Shown here: positions 51,907 to 60,434 of the stretch, piece after piece
How the letters are laid out: each line of letters begins with the position of its first letter
Numbering within the stretch: position 1 is the stretch's first letter
Assembly: GCF_042849255.1 (NCBI RefSeq)
Contig: NZ_AP026866.1
Location: 4,402,001-4,466,000 of the forward strand
Direction of reading: 5' to 3'
DNA: 64,000 bases
Source: Oceaniferula spumae
Lineage (GTDB): Bacteria; Verrucomicrobiota; Verrucomicrobiia; Verrucomicrobiales; Akkermansiaceae
Made by a program: the position numbers and the translations under genes
Notes under the pieces: generated by a model
What the model was told of the DNA's origin: nothing
The model's input: the letters and a program-made list of their open reading frames with translations, nothing else
Databases searched by the model: none

Positions 51907-52809
51907 ATGACGATGAAGCGTAGACAATTTCTCAAAATCACGATTCCAGTCGCCCTGAGTGGCACGGCCAGTGCGCAGGCGAAGGAGAAGCCAGCAGTAA
52001 CTTTCGGAGTTATTGCTGACCCTCAATATGTGGATGCTCCCGTGCGCGGAAGCCGGCATTATCGAGCATCGGTCAAAAAGCTCAATGCAGCGGTGTTAGA
52101 GATGAATCGTCATCAGCTGGATTTTGTGGTGACGCTGGGGGATGTCATTGACCGGAACATCGCCAGTTTCGAAACGATGATGCCGATCTATGAAAAGCTG
52201 AAAGCGCCCCGTCGTTTTGTGTTGGGAAACCACGATTGTGAAGTGGCGGATGAAGACAAGCAACACATCCTCTCCAGCCTGAAGATGGAAAAATCTTACT
52301 CCTCGGAAACGCGAGGCGACTGGCAGTTCATCTATCTCGATGGCACAGATGTCAGCACCTACCGTCACCCCAAAGACAGTGAGGAAACCAAGTATGCCAA
52401 AGAGTTGTTAGAAAAACTTCAGGCTGAAAAGCTTCCTCAAGCACAGCCATGGAACGGTGCGATCGGTGACGTGCAGTTGGCGTGGTTCAAGACCGAACTC
52501 GAGAAGGCGAAGCAGGGCCAGAGGCGCGTCATCGTCATGAACCACTTTCCGGTTTTTCCCGCTGACGCACACAACCTTTGGAATGACACTGCGGTCGTGG
52601 AGTTGATCTCCAAATCCCCCAACGTGCTAGCTTACATGAACGGCCACAATCACTCCGGGCACTACGCGGTTCACCAAGGTTGCCACTTCCTCAATTTCAA
52701 AGGCATGGTGGAAACCGCCAATCAAAGCGCCTTCGCCATCGTCCGTTGTTATGCCGACCGAATTGAGGTGGATGGTTTTGAAACGGAACCTGACCGACGT
52801 CTGCAGTAG
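51907..52809 (+). CDS. Exported calcineurin-like metallophosphatase
   Basis: This 300-residue protein has a twin-arginine leader (KRRQFLKITIPVALSG). A calcineurin-type domain follows with TFGVIADPQYVD, TLGDVIDRN, RFVLGNHDCE, VMNHFPVFP and YMNGHNHSGHY, the full set of metal ligands. Substrate is unknown; the order resembles ADP-ribose/CDP-alcohol phosphatase-like (Mn-type) enzymes. Either ATG 51907 or 51913 starts the leader. Confidence 0.88.
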   Translation: MTMKRRQFLKITIPVALSGTASAQAKEKPAVTFGVIADPQYVDAPVRGSRHYRASVKKLNAAVLEMNRHQLDFVVTLGDVIDRNIASFETMMPIYEKLKAPRRFVLGNHDCEVADEDKQHILSSLKMEKSYSSETRGDWQFIYLDGTDVSTYRHPKDSEETKYAKELLEKLQAEKLPQAQPWNGAIGDVQLAWFKTELEKAKQGQRRVIVMNHFPVFPADAHNLWNDTAVVELISKSPNVLAYMNGHNHSGHYAVHQGCHFLNFKGMVETANQSAFAIVRCYADRIEVDGFETEPDRRLQ

Positions 52810-52836
52810 TCAGGTAGCTATATTTGCAGTACGTGG

Positions 52837-52868
52837 AAAAAGGGACACAGCGCGTGGCTGTGTCCCTC
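52837..52868 (-). terminator. Intrinsic terminator for the small basic-protein gene
   Basis: AGGGACACAGC and GCTGTGTCCCT form a perfect 11-bp stem around GCGTG. On the minus strand the stem is followed by five T, so it acts after the gene ending at 52905. Confidence 0.88.
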
Positions 52869-52904
52869 TTCCAAAGTGCATTTCAACACTACAGATCCTA
52901 AAAA

Positions 52905-53009
52905 CTAGGACTTGTAACGAAGACGCTTCTTGTGGCGATTAGCCTTCATACGCTTCTTACGCTTATGCTTGCTAATTTTCGTCTTACGACGTTTTTTAAG
53001 ACATCCCAT
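52905..53009 (-). CDS. AURKAIP1/COX24-domain small basic protein (34 aa)
   Basis: This is a 34-codon gene. The product begins MGCLKKRRKTKISKHKRKKR and continues MKANRHKKRLRYKS, almost entirely basic. It matches the short AURKAIP1/COX24 proteins found in Bacteroidota and Verrucomicrobiota, counterparts of mitochondrial ribosomal mS38 and presumed ribosome components. It lies between its own terminator and hisG. It is too small for most gene finders but is supported by composition, start and terminator. Confidence 0.85.
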   Translation of the reverse strand: MGCLKKRRKTKISKHKRKKRMKANRHKKRLRYKS

Positions 53010-53088
53010 GGTATTTTAGTATTCTAGGTTGGGTTGATCAGCTTGTTACGGCTGGAGAGTTGGCAGGAAATTGTTGTGTGTCGGGGGA

Positions 53089-53976
53089 TTAGAGGACGAT
53101 TTTCGAGATTGGATACTCGATGATGCCCTCGGCTCCGTGCTCCTTGAGATCTGGGATCAGATCGCGGGCGACAGAGTCCTTGATAATGGTCTCTACAGCG
53201 ACCCAGTTTTCTCCATCGTTGATGTCAGCGAGGCGCGAAACGGTGGGTCGGCGGAGGGAAGGTAGTGTATCAAGGACGGCTTGCAAGGAGTTTTCTGGAA
53301 GATTCATCTTCAGACCGACCTTGCCGCGTGCTTCGAGTGCGGCCTTGAGCATGAGAACCATACGGTCCATCTTCTGCCTTTTCCAGTCGTCATCGTAGGC
53401 TTTTTTAGAGCCGTAGAAGTGGGGGAAGGAGGTCAGCAGAGTATCGACGATGCGAAGATTATTGGCGCGGATGGACGATCCGGTTTCGGTGACGTCCACG
53501 ATGGCGTCCACCAGATCGGGCACTTTCACCTCTGTGGCACCCCAGGAGTATTCCACATCAGCGGTGACGCCGTGTTTTTTCAAGTAAGCTTCGGTGATTT
53601 CCACGCCTTCGGTGGCGATGCGCTTACCTTCCAGATCCTTGACGCTCTGAATGGGGGAGTCCATGGGGACGACCAGCACCCACTTAGTAGGGCGGACTGT
53701 GGCGCGGGAGTAGGGGAGCTCGGCAAGATCGACGAGGTTGGAGTCATGAGCCGAGGCCCAGTCGAGACCGGTAATACCGCAGTCGAGGAAGCCTTGGGAA
53801 AGGTAACGGCCGATTTCCTGGGCGCGGATCAGATAGATGTCCAGATCTTCGTCGTCGGAGTCGGGACGGAGGCCGCGCGAGGACAAGTGCACGTTAAATC
53901 CCGCCTGCTCCAGTAATTTGATCGTGGGATCTTGGAGCGAGCCTTTGGGGAGTGCAATTTTGAGCTTCTGGGACAT
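53089..53976 (-). CDS. hisG: ATP phosphoribosyltransferase (long form)
   Basis: HisG starts histidine synthesis by joining ATP and PRPP. The 295-residue length is the long form with a C-terminal regulatory domain. Visible parts are KIALPKGSLQDPTIKLLEQAG at the start (family hallmark), DCGITGLDW, the catalytic PRPP region VDAIVDVTETGSSIRANNL and an ACT-like tail ending in EGIIEYPISKIVL. Feedback by histidine is a family property. Confidence 0.96.
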   Translation of the reverse strand: MSQKLKIALPKGSLQDPTIKLLEQAGFNVHLSSRGLRPDSDDEDLDIYLIRAQEIGRYLSQGFLDCGITGLDWASAHDSNLVDLAELPYSRATVRPTKWVLVVPMDSPIQSVKDLEGKRIATEGVEITEAYLKKHGVTADVEYSWGATEVKVPDLVDAIVDVTETGSSIRANNLRIVDTLLTSFPHFYGSKKAYDDDWKRQKMDRMVLMLKAALEARGKVGLKMNLPENSLQAVLDTLPSLRRPTVSRLADINDGENWVAVETIIKDSVARDLIPDLKEHGAEGIIEYPISKIVL

Positions 53977-54159
53977 GTCGCCTAAGAGATTAGGAATGTG
54001 AGCCGAGGTCGGCGGGCGGCTTGTTTAACTTCAAACGGCCAGGAATCAACGCGAAATTTTGCATTTATCTAGAAAATGACCGGAAAAATGTCATCAGCAG
54101 GCCGATTGACAGGTTTCAGGCTTGCCGCATCGCCCGCTTGCATGGATTCTCCGCGCGAC

Positions 54160-56142
54160 ATGAATCAGGAAATTCTCGCACAAGCTGCCAACGAGGCCAG
54201 AGGTCTCGCAATCGACGCCGTTCACGCATGCTCATCCGGTCACCTCGGTCTGCCTTTGGGCTGTGCTGAAATCGGTGCCGTTCTTTTTGGCAATAGCCTC
54301 ACTTATAATCCAGACGCCCCCAAGTGGTTGAACCGTGACCGTTTCGTCCTCTCCGCAGGACACGGCTCCATGTTCCTCTACAGCTGGCTGCATCTTGCTG
54401 GCTATGATCTTGCCCTTGAGGAGGTGAAAAACTTCCGTCAGCTCGGTAGCATCACTCCAGGACACCCGGAGAACTTTATGACGAAAGGTGTTGAAGCGAC
54501 AACTGGCCCACTCGGTCAGGGCGTCGGCAATGCCGTCGGTTACGCCCTCAGCGGTAAACACGCGGCTGCCAAGTTCAACACTGCGGATCACAGTATTTTC
54601 AATCACCACGTTATCGCCATCCTTGGCGATGGCTGCTTGCAAGAAGGTGTGGCCAAGGAAGCCATCGCCTTTGCTGGCCATCAGAATCTCGACAATCTGA
54701 TTCTCATCTACGATAGCAACGATGTCACCCTCGATGCACTCGCTGACAAGACCCAGAGCGAGGATGCTGAGAAATACTTCACCTCCCAGCGCTGGGATGT
54801 CGTCACCATCGACGGTCACGATCTCACTGCCGTTGCCGATGCGGTCAAGCAGGCGAAGGAGGACGATAACGGTCGCCCGAAAGTGATCATCGCCAAAACC
54901 ACCATTGCCAAAGGTATTCCTGAGGTTGCCGGAACCGCCGGTGGTCACGGTGAAGGCGGTGCCAAGTTTGCCGAGGAAGCCCGCAAGGGACTCGGTCTCC
55001 CTGAGGAGAACTTCTACATCTCCGATCAGACCAAATCATTTTTCTCTGAGCACAAAGAGCAACTCCTCGCTGACTTCAAAGCCTGGAACGAAACCTACGA
55101 AGCTTGGAAGAGCGCCAACCCAGAGCTGGCCGATGAACTCTCCGGCAACGTCGCCAATGCCGTGCCAAGCGATCTGCTCGACCAGATCCCTGAGTTTGAT
55201 GCCGACTACAAAGGTGCCACCCGCGCCTCCGGAGGCGAGGTCATCCAGGCCGTGGCCAAGGCCATGCCATCTCTGATCACCGGATCAGCCGACCTCTACG
55301 GATCGACCAAGAACTACATCAAGGACGGTGGCGACTTTAATCAGAACAACTACGCCGGACGTAACATCTGGTATGGTATTCGCGAGCATGCCATGGGTGC
55401 CATCTCTAACGGAATTGCCTACGATGGTCTGTTCCGCGCCAGCTGTGCCACCTTCGCGGTCTTTGCCGATTACCTGCGCCCATCCATCCGTCTCGCCGCT
55501 CTTTCCGGTCTTCCTGTTACTTACATCCTCACTCACGACTCCGTGGGCGTAGGCGAAGACGGCCCTACCCACCAGCCGGTGGAAACGGTGAGCGGTCTGC
55601 GTGTTATTCCAGGTCTTGATGTTTTCCGTCCTGCTGATGCGGAGGAAACAGCCGGAGCATGGGCAGCCTCGATGCACCGCACCGATGGCCCAAGCGCGCT
55701 CTTCCTCACTCGTCAGAACGTGCCGAACTACAGTGACACCCCCGTGGCAACACGCCGTGAAGGTGCCTACTACGGTGGCTACATTCTGAAAAAAGAAACC
55801 GGTGAACTGAACACCATCCTCATGGCCAGTGGTTCTGAGGTGGAACATGTGGTGAACGCAGCCAAAGAACTTGGCGACGGTGTCCGCGTCGTATCCATGC
55901 CGTGCATGGAGCGCTTTAACCGCCAAAGTTGCGAGTATAAGCAAAGCGTCCTCCCCGGTTCTTGCAAGCGTCGTGTAGCTATCGAAGCCGGTGTTTCCGA
56001 TCTTTGGTATTACTACGTCGGCGACTCCGGCACCGTGTTAGGTATCGATCGCTTCGGAATTTCCGCCCCTGGCGATACCGTCATGAAAGAGCTCGGCATG
56101 ACCGCCGATCACGTCGTGGCCGCCGTCAAGGAACTTGCCTAA
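54160..56142 (+). CDS. tkt: Transketolase
   Basis: This is the ThDP enzyme of the pentose phosphate pathway that transfers two-carbon units. The 660-residue protein begins with LAIDAVHACSSGHLGLPLG and has the ThDP motif region AILGDGCLQEGV...NLILIYDSNDVTLD, then GIREHAMGAISNGIA and HDSVGVGEDGPTHQPVE in the pyrimidine domain. The start ATG 54160 gives the normal length; an ATG at 54076 adds 28 odd residues. The frame runs straight on to the RpiB-GlyA gene after 41 bases, so the sugar-phosphate steps are together. Confidence 0.96.
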   Translation: MNQEILAQAANEARGLAIDAVHACSSGHLGLPLGCAEIGAVLFGNSLTYNPDAPKWLNRDRFVLSAGHGSMFLYSWLHLAGYDLALEEVKNFRQLGSITPGHPENFMTKGVEATTGPLGQGVGNAVGYALSGKHAAAKFNTADHSIFNHHVIAILGDGCLQEGVAKEAIAFAGHQNLDNLILIYDSNDVTLDALADKTQSEDAEKYFTSQRWDVVTIDGHDLTAVADAVKQAKEDDNGRPKVIIAKTTIAKGIPEVAGTAGGHGEGGAKFAEEARKGLGLPEENFYISDQTKSFFSEHKEQLLADFKAWNETYEAWKSANPELADELSGNVANAVPSDLLDQIPEFDADYKGATRASGGEVIQAVAKAMPSLITGSADLYGSTKNYIKDGGDFNQNNYAGRNIWYGIREHAMGAISNGIAYDGLFRASCATFAVFADYLRPSIRLAALSGLPVTYILTHDSVGVGEDGPTHQPVETVSGLRVIPGLDVFRPADAEETAGAWAASMHRTDGPSALFLTRQNVPNYSDTPVATRREGAYYGGYILKKETGELNTILMASGSEVEHVVNAAKELGDGVRVVSMPCMERFNRQSCEYKQSVLPGSCKRRVAIEAGVSDLWYYYVGDSGTVLGIDRFGISAPGDTVMKELGMTADHVVAAVKELA

Positions 56143-56183
56143 TTTCAAGTCTTCTAACAAACCGCTCACTTCAAACTAACATC

Positions 56184-57842
56184 ATGAACATCGCCATTGG
56201 AGCTGATCACGGAGGTGTGGATCTCAAACACACCATCGTCACTCACTTGCAATCCGCTGGTCACAGCGTGAAGGACTTCGGAACGAACAACGAGGAGTCT
56301 GTGGACTACTCGGACTATTCAGATCAGGTCGCACGCGGCGTGGCTGGTGGTCGTTTTGAGCGAGGTATCCTCATTTGCAAATCAGGTGTCGGTATGTGCA
56401 TGGCGGCGAATCGCTTCAAAGGCGTTCGCGGAGCCAATGTTCGCACGGTAGAGGAAACCGAGATCACACGTGAGCATAACGATGCCAACGTGCTCTGTCT
56501 TGGTTCCGGTCACCTCGAACAAGAGGTGGCCCTCTCCATGGTCGATGCATTTCTTGAAACTGAGTTTGCCGGCGGTCGTCATGAGAGACGTATCATCAAG
56601 GCATCTGGCAGCCGCCTTGCCGTGACTGATCCAGAACTCTACAAGGCAATCCAGCAGGAAGAGACACGTCAGAATCAAAACATCGAGCTGATCGCTTCCG
56701 AGAACTTCACCAGCGGTGCGGTCATGGAAGCTCAGGGCAGTCTCCTGACTAACAAATACGCCGAGGGATACCCTGGCCGCCGTTGGTATGGTGGCTGTGA
56801 GTTTGTCGATATCGCCGAGCAATTGGCCATTGATCGCGTGAAGGAAATCTTCGGTGCAGAGCACGCCAACGTGCAGCCACACTCCGGCTCACAGGCGAAC
56901 ACCGCCGTCTATTTCTCCGTGCTCAAGCCGGGCGATAAAATCCTCACCATGGATCTCGCCCACGGCGGTCACCTGACCCACGGTCACAAAGCGAACTTCT
57001 CCGGAAAATTCTACGAGGTCACCCACTACGGTGTCAGCGAAGAGGACGAGCGCATTGATTACGATGCCTTGGAAAAAGTCGCCGAGGAGGTGAAACCCAA
57101 ACTCATCACCACCGGTGCCAGCGCCTATCCTCGCGAGATCGACTTCAAGCGCATGAGTGAGATTGCCAAGAAAGTAGGAGCCTACCTCTTTGTCGACATG
57201 GCGCACATCGCCGGACTCGTCGCCGCAGGGGTGCACCCGAACCCCGTGCCACACGCGGACTTCGTCACCTCCACGACCCACAAGTCCCTGCGTGGACCAC
57301 GTGGCGGTATCATCCTTTGCAAAGAGGAATACGCGAAGAAAATCGACGGCACTGTTTTCCCTGGTATCCAAGGTGGCCCGCTGATGCACGTCATCGCTGC
57401 CAAGGCCGCTTGCTTCGGTGAGATCCTCAACACCAACTTCAAGGCTTACTCCGAGCAGGTGGTGAAAAATGCCAAAGCCATGGCAGCACGTCTAACAGAG
57501 CACGGCTACCGCATCGTTTCCGGAGGCACCGATAACCACCTGATGTTAGTCGATCTCCGTCCAGCCGGTCTAGATGGTTCCATCGCCCAGCACGCGCTGG
57601 ACGAGAGCGGCATCACCGTGAACAAGAACTCGATTCCCTTCGACACCGCAGGCCCGTTCAAACCCAGCGGCATCCGCATCGGAACACCCGCCGTCACTAC
57701 CCGTGGCATGAAAGAAGCAGATGTGGAGCAAGTCGCTGACTTCATTCACGAAGCTCTTCAGAACCATGATAAGGACGATAAGCTGCACGAATTACGCGAG
57801 AGGGTCTTCACTTTCAACCGCAACTTCCCGTTACCGAAGTAG
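56184..57842 (+). CDS. RpiB-GlyA fusion: ribose-5-phosphate isomerase B + serine hydroxymethyltransferase
   Basis: This single 552-residue frame contains two complete enzymes. Residues 1 to about 145 are RpiB: MNIAIGADHGGVDLKHTIV, GILICKSGVGMCMAANRFKG (with the catalytic Cys) and EHNDANVLCLGSG. Residues about 152-552 are SHMT: QNIELIASENFTSGAVMEAQ, NKYAEGYPGRRWYGG, QPHSGSQANTAV, LFVDMAHIAGLVAAGV, Lys367 (PLP Schiff base) in TSTTHKSLRGPRGG and SGGTDNHLMLVDL. There is no stop and no Met near the joint, so this is a true fusion. RpiB interconverts ribose- and ribulose-5-phosphate, SHMT serine and glycine with folate. Confidence 0.93.
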   Translation: MNIAIGADHGGVDLKHTIVTHLQSAGHSVKDFGTNNEESVDYSDYSDQVARGVAGGRFERGILICKSGVGMCMAANRFKGVRGANVRTVEETEITREHNDANVLCLGSGHLEQEVALSMVDAFLETEFAGGRHERRIIKASGSRLAVTDPELYKAIQQEETRQNQNIELIASENFTSGAVMEAQGSLLTNKYAEGYPGRRWYGGCEFVDIAEQLAIDRVKEIFGAEHANVQPHSGSQANTAVYFSVLKPGDKILTMDLAHGGHLTHGHKANFSGKFYEVTHYGVSEEDERIDYDALEKVAEEVKPKLITTGASAYPREIDFKRMSEIAKKVGAYLFVDMAHIAGLVAAGVHPNPVPHADFVTSTTHKSLRGPRGGIILCKEEYAKKIDGTVFPGIQGGPLMHVIAAKAACFGEILNTNFKAYSEQVVKNAKAMAARLTEHGYRIVSGGTDNHLMLVDLRPAGLDGSIAQHALDESGITVNKNSIPFDTAGPFKPSGIRIGTPAVTTRGMKEADVEQVADFIHEALQNHDKDDKLHELRERVFTFNRNFPLPK

Positions 57843-57861
57843 TACAAAAAGCTAATTATCC

Positions 57862-57896
57862 AAAAGGCCGCCCCTCCAGAAGGTGCGGCCTTTTTT
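57862..57896 (+). terminator. Intrinsic terminator after the RpiB-GlyA gene
   Basis: AAAAGGCCGC and GCGGCCTTTT form a 10-bp perfect stem with a 13-base loop and a following T run. Confidence 0.92.
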
Positions 57897-57954
57897 GTGG
57901 AGAAGAGATGGCTCTCTTGATAGGAAAATGCACTCGTTTATGTATTAGTCGGAT

Positions 57955-59397
57955 ATGATCTCAAAACTGATTCTCGGCATCGTGCCTTTGTTAGTGGCCA
58001 CTCATCTTTATGGAGAAGAGGTGGCTAATCGGCCCAACGTTCTGTTTATTGCCGTTGATGATCTGAGGCCTGAGCTGGGGTGTTTTGGAGCCGAGGTGAA
58101 AACGCCGAACTTCGACAAGCTTGCCGCATCGGGTGCTATTTTCAGCAAGGCCTATTGTCAGCAAGCGGTCTGCGGAGCTTCACGGGTTTCTCTGATGACC
58201 GGACTATACCCAACAAAAACAGGAGAGCACACGTTTCATGTTAAAGACTGGCGGAAGCGTCATCCTAAGGTGGTCACCCTGCAGCAGAATTTTCAAGCAC
58301 AGGGCTATCACTGTGTCGGAATGGGGAAAATCTACCATGGCAACTCAGGTCCGGACATTGACCCGGCGCATTGGGACGACTGGGAAAAGGTGGCTGGGAA
58401 GAGCTACGCGCTACCTGAGAGCCTCACAGCTCAAGCTAACAATACGGCGAGAAAGGGGAAACAGCCCAAGGGACCATCCACCGAATCCGCCGAGGTAGAT
58501 GATAATTTTTATCGAGAAGGTCAGTTAGCGGATGTAGCGGCGCGGAAATTGGCAGAACTCTCCAAAGCGAAGAAGCCGTTCTTTCTAGCGGTCGGATTTC
58601 AAAAACCCCATTTGCCCTTTGTCGCTCCGAAAAAATATTGGGACCTCTACCAAAGAGAAGACTTTGTGATGCCGTCTAACAGGGGTGTTCCTCCCGGCTA
58701 TCCACCCTATGCGACCAACCGTGGTGCTGGCGAACTCGTGGCCTACGCCGATATCGGTCAAGTTTCGCCGAAGGACTTTCCCAAGGCTCTCAATCAGCGG
58801 TTGTTACACGGCTACGCGGCGTGCGTCAGCTATACGGATCGCAACCTCGGCGTGGTGCTCAAGGCACTGGAAAAAAATGGGCTCGCGGAGAACACGATTG
58901 TCGTGCTCTGGGGGGATCATGGTTGGAAACTCGGTGACCACTCGTCGTGGTGCAAACACACCAATTTTGAATGCGACACCCGAGTGCCATTGTTTGTCCG
59001 TGCTCCCGGGAAAAAGGGTAGTCTCGAAGTCAAGCAACCGGTCGAATTGATCGATCTCTATCCAACACTTTGCGAACTCAGCGGCTTGCAGGCTCCTGCT
59101 CATCTTCAGGGGAAAAGTTTCGCCAAACTTCTCGCCCAACCAGAAACGCACCATCGTGACACAGCATACAGCGTTTATCCGCATGGAAAATTCATGGGGC
59201 ACAGCATTCGCTCAGGAAATTACCGCTACACCGAGTGGCATGATCGAAAGTCAGGAGAGGTAACTGCGCGAGTTCTTACCGATCTAGTCGAAGATCCTGG
59301 CGAGACCACGAACGTCGTCAACGATCCTGCTCATGCCCGTTCCCTGCAGCTTGTCCAAAAACAACTCACCGACCGTATCGCATCGGCCTTGAAGTGA
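57955..59397 (+). CDS. Secreted sulfatase (iduronate-2-sulfatase-like)
   Basis: This 480-residue exported arylsulfatase-family enzyme has a signal peptide (residues 1-20). It has NVLFIAVDDLRPELGCFGAE (metal site), the formylglycine motif CGASR in QQAVCGASRVSLMTGLYP, GHHGW-like text (VVLWGDHGWKLGDHS) and the RVPLFVRAPG closing part. Layout matches iduronate-2-sulfatase-type S1 family enzymes, which cleave sulfate from glycosaminoglycan-like sugars. Cys must be converted to formylglycine by a maturase encoded elsewhere. A glyA 3'-end remnant follows it. Confidence 0.9.
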   Translation: MISKLILGIVPLLVATHLYGEEVANRPNVLFIAVDDLRPELGCFGAEVKTPNFDKLAASGAIFSKAYCQQAVCGASRVSLMTGLYPTKTGEHTFHVKDWRKRHPKVVTLQQNFQAQGYHCVGMGKIYHGNSGPDIDPAHWDDWEKVAGKSYALPESLTAQANNTARKGKQPKGPSTESAEVDDNFYREGQLADVAARKLAELSKAKKPFFLAVGFQKPHLPFVAPKKYWDLYQREDFVMPSNRGVPPGYPPYATNRGAGELVAYADIGQVSPKDFPKALNQRLLHGYAACVSYTDRNLGVVLKALEKNGLAENTIVVLWGDHGWKLGDHSSWCKHTNFECDTRVPLFVRAPGKKGSLEVKQPVELIDLYPTLCELSGLQAPAHLQGKSFAKLLAQPETHHRDTAYSVYPHGKFMGHSIRSGNYRYTEWHDRKSGEVTARVLTDLVEDPGETTNVVNDPAHARSLQLVQKQLTDRIASALK

Positions 59398-59437
59398 GAC
59401 CTTTCCACATACGTTCTAACAAATACGGGAAGCAGGA

Positions 59438-59515
59438 GTGATACCACGTGCCCTGGAGAGTCACGATAACGAACTATACGAGAAGATCTACGCCTACAAC
59501 CGCAGCTTTCCATAG
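59438..59515 (+). pseudogene. Remnant of a second glyA 3' end (26 codons)
   Basis: An open stretch encodes PRALESHDNELYEKIYAYN then RSFP and TAG. It parallels the end of the fused SHMT (EALQNHDKDDKLHELRERVF then TFNRNFP) at AL, HD, L, the aromatic pair and NR.FP. The nucleotide text is diverged (caaccgcagctttcc against caaccgcaacttccc), so it is not a recent tandem copy. It suggests a glyA 3' end left when the sulfatase-containing segment entered. Confidence 0.6.
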
Positions 59516-59583
59516 CCGAAGTCATTGGAGAAATCAATCATCCACCTTGTGTGCTCCTTGGAGCTGAGTAGGATACAAAAACG

Positions 59584-60390
59584 ATGAGAAGTTGCATAAA
59601 GATTATATTCGTGGTGTTGACGCTTGGGGGCTTGCCTGCAGGTGCGCAGGAGGCTTTGAAAGTCATCGAGAAGTTGGCGGCTGCTGACCCGAAGCCGTTT
59701 GTGATCATCGAAGGCAGTGGTGAGAAAACTAAAAACAGAGCTCAGGGCGTCGTGATTTCCTCAAAGGGTCACGTGCTGTCGGTTGGGCATGTCGCGTGGA
59801 TTTCTGACGACAATGCCTTTACCGAAAAATTTCGAATCAGTTTTCGAGGAAAGGGCGAAAACTTGCCGAAGGGAATGGCACACAAACATAAGACATTGTT
59901 TGCCGATCGTGAGAACGCGGCGTTTTTTGAGCAATATTACTCTGCCAAAATTCATAAATCCGGTGGCTCGCGATTTGTTGTTGGCGGTGACCTCGCCGTA
60001 TTCAAAATGGAAGGAAAGGGGGATTTCCCCAAGATGGAGTTCTATTCAAAAAGCAAACCTGAACTCGCCTTGGGTGAAACCCTGCACCTCTGCCACTTCA
60101 CCTTTCCTCACAAGGCGGCCGATCCTTATTTTTTAATTAACCCCGTGGAAATTGTGGGAGTGGCGCAAACAGCCCATGGCCTACAGTATCTGGCAAAAGG
60201 GTATTATCGCATCGGTTCGAGTGGTGGTGCGATTCTGAAGAACGGTAAGCTTATTGGCATCCAAGCCTCGGCTTACACCGTTAATGCCAAGGGGGTGGGT
60301 GAGGTTCCGTTAGGTTTGATTTCTTTCGAACTGGTGTGGAGTGATCAATTCAAGGAAGCTCTGGACTCTGCCGCAAAAAAAGAGAAGTAA
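59584..60390 (+). CDS. Secreted trypsin-like serine protease
   Basis: This 268-residue exported protein has a signal peptide (residues 1-21, ending AGA) and a chymotrypsin-like fold. The catalytic triad is visible as His in LSVGHVAW, Asp in GGDLAVFKM and Ser in RIGSSGGAILKNGKLIGIQ. There is no PDZ domain, unlike DegP. It lies between the two sulfatase genes and probably acts in the periplasm or outside. Confidence 0.8.
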   Translation: MRSCIKIIFVVLTLGGLPAGAQEALKVIEKLAAADPKPFVIIEGSGEKTKNRAQGVVISSKGHVLSVGHVAWISDDNAFTEKFRISFRGKGENLPKGMAHKHKTLFADRENAAFFEQYYSAKIHKSGGSRFVVGGDLAVFKMEGKGDFPKMEFYSKSKPELALGETLHLCHFTFPHKAADPYFLINPVEIVGVAQTAHGLQYLAKGYYRIGSSGGAILKNGKLIGIQASAYTVNAKGVGEVPLGLISFELVWSDQFKEALDSAAKKEK

Positions 60391-60434
60391 TGCTCGGCAT
60401 GAGGATGGCTAGCATCACGCATGGTAAGCCAGTA

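Noticed and set aside
55962..56183. Upstream extension of the RpiB-GlyA frame inside transketolase
   Set aside because: It overlaps the 3' end of tkt in another frame and gives arginine-rich text unlike RpiB; ATG 56184 is the natural RpiB start.
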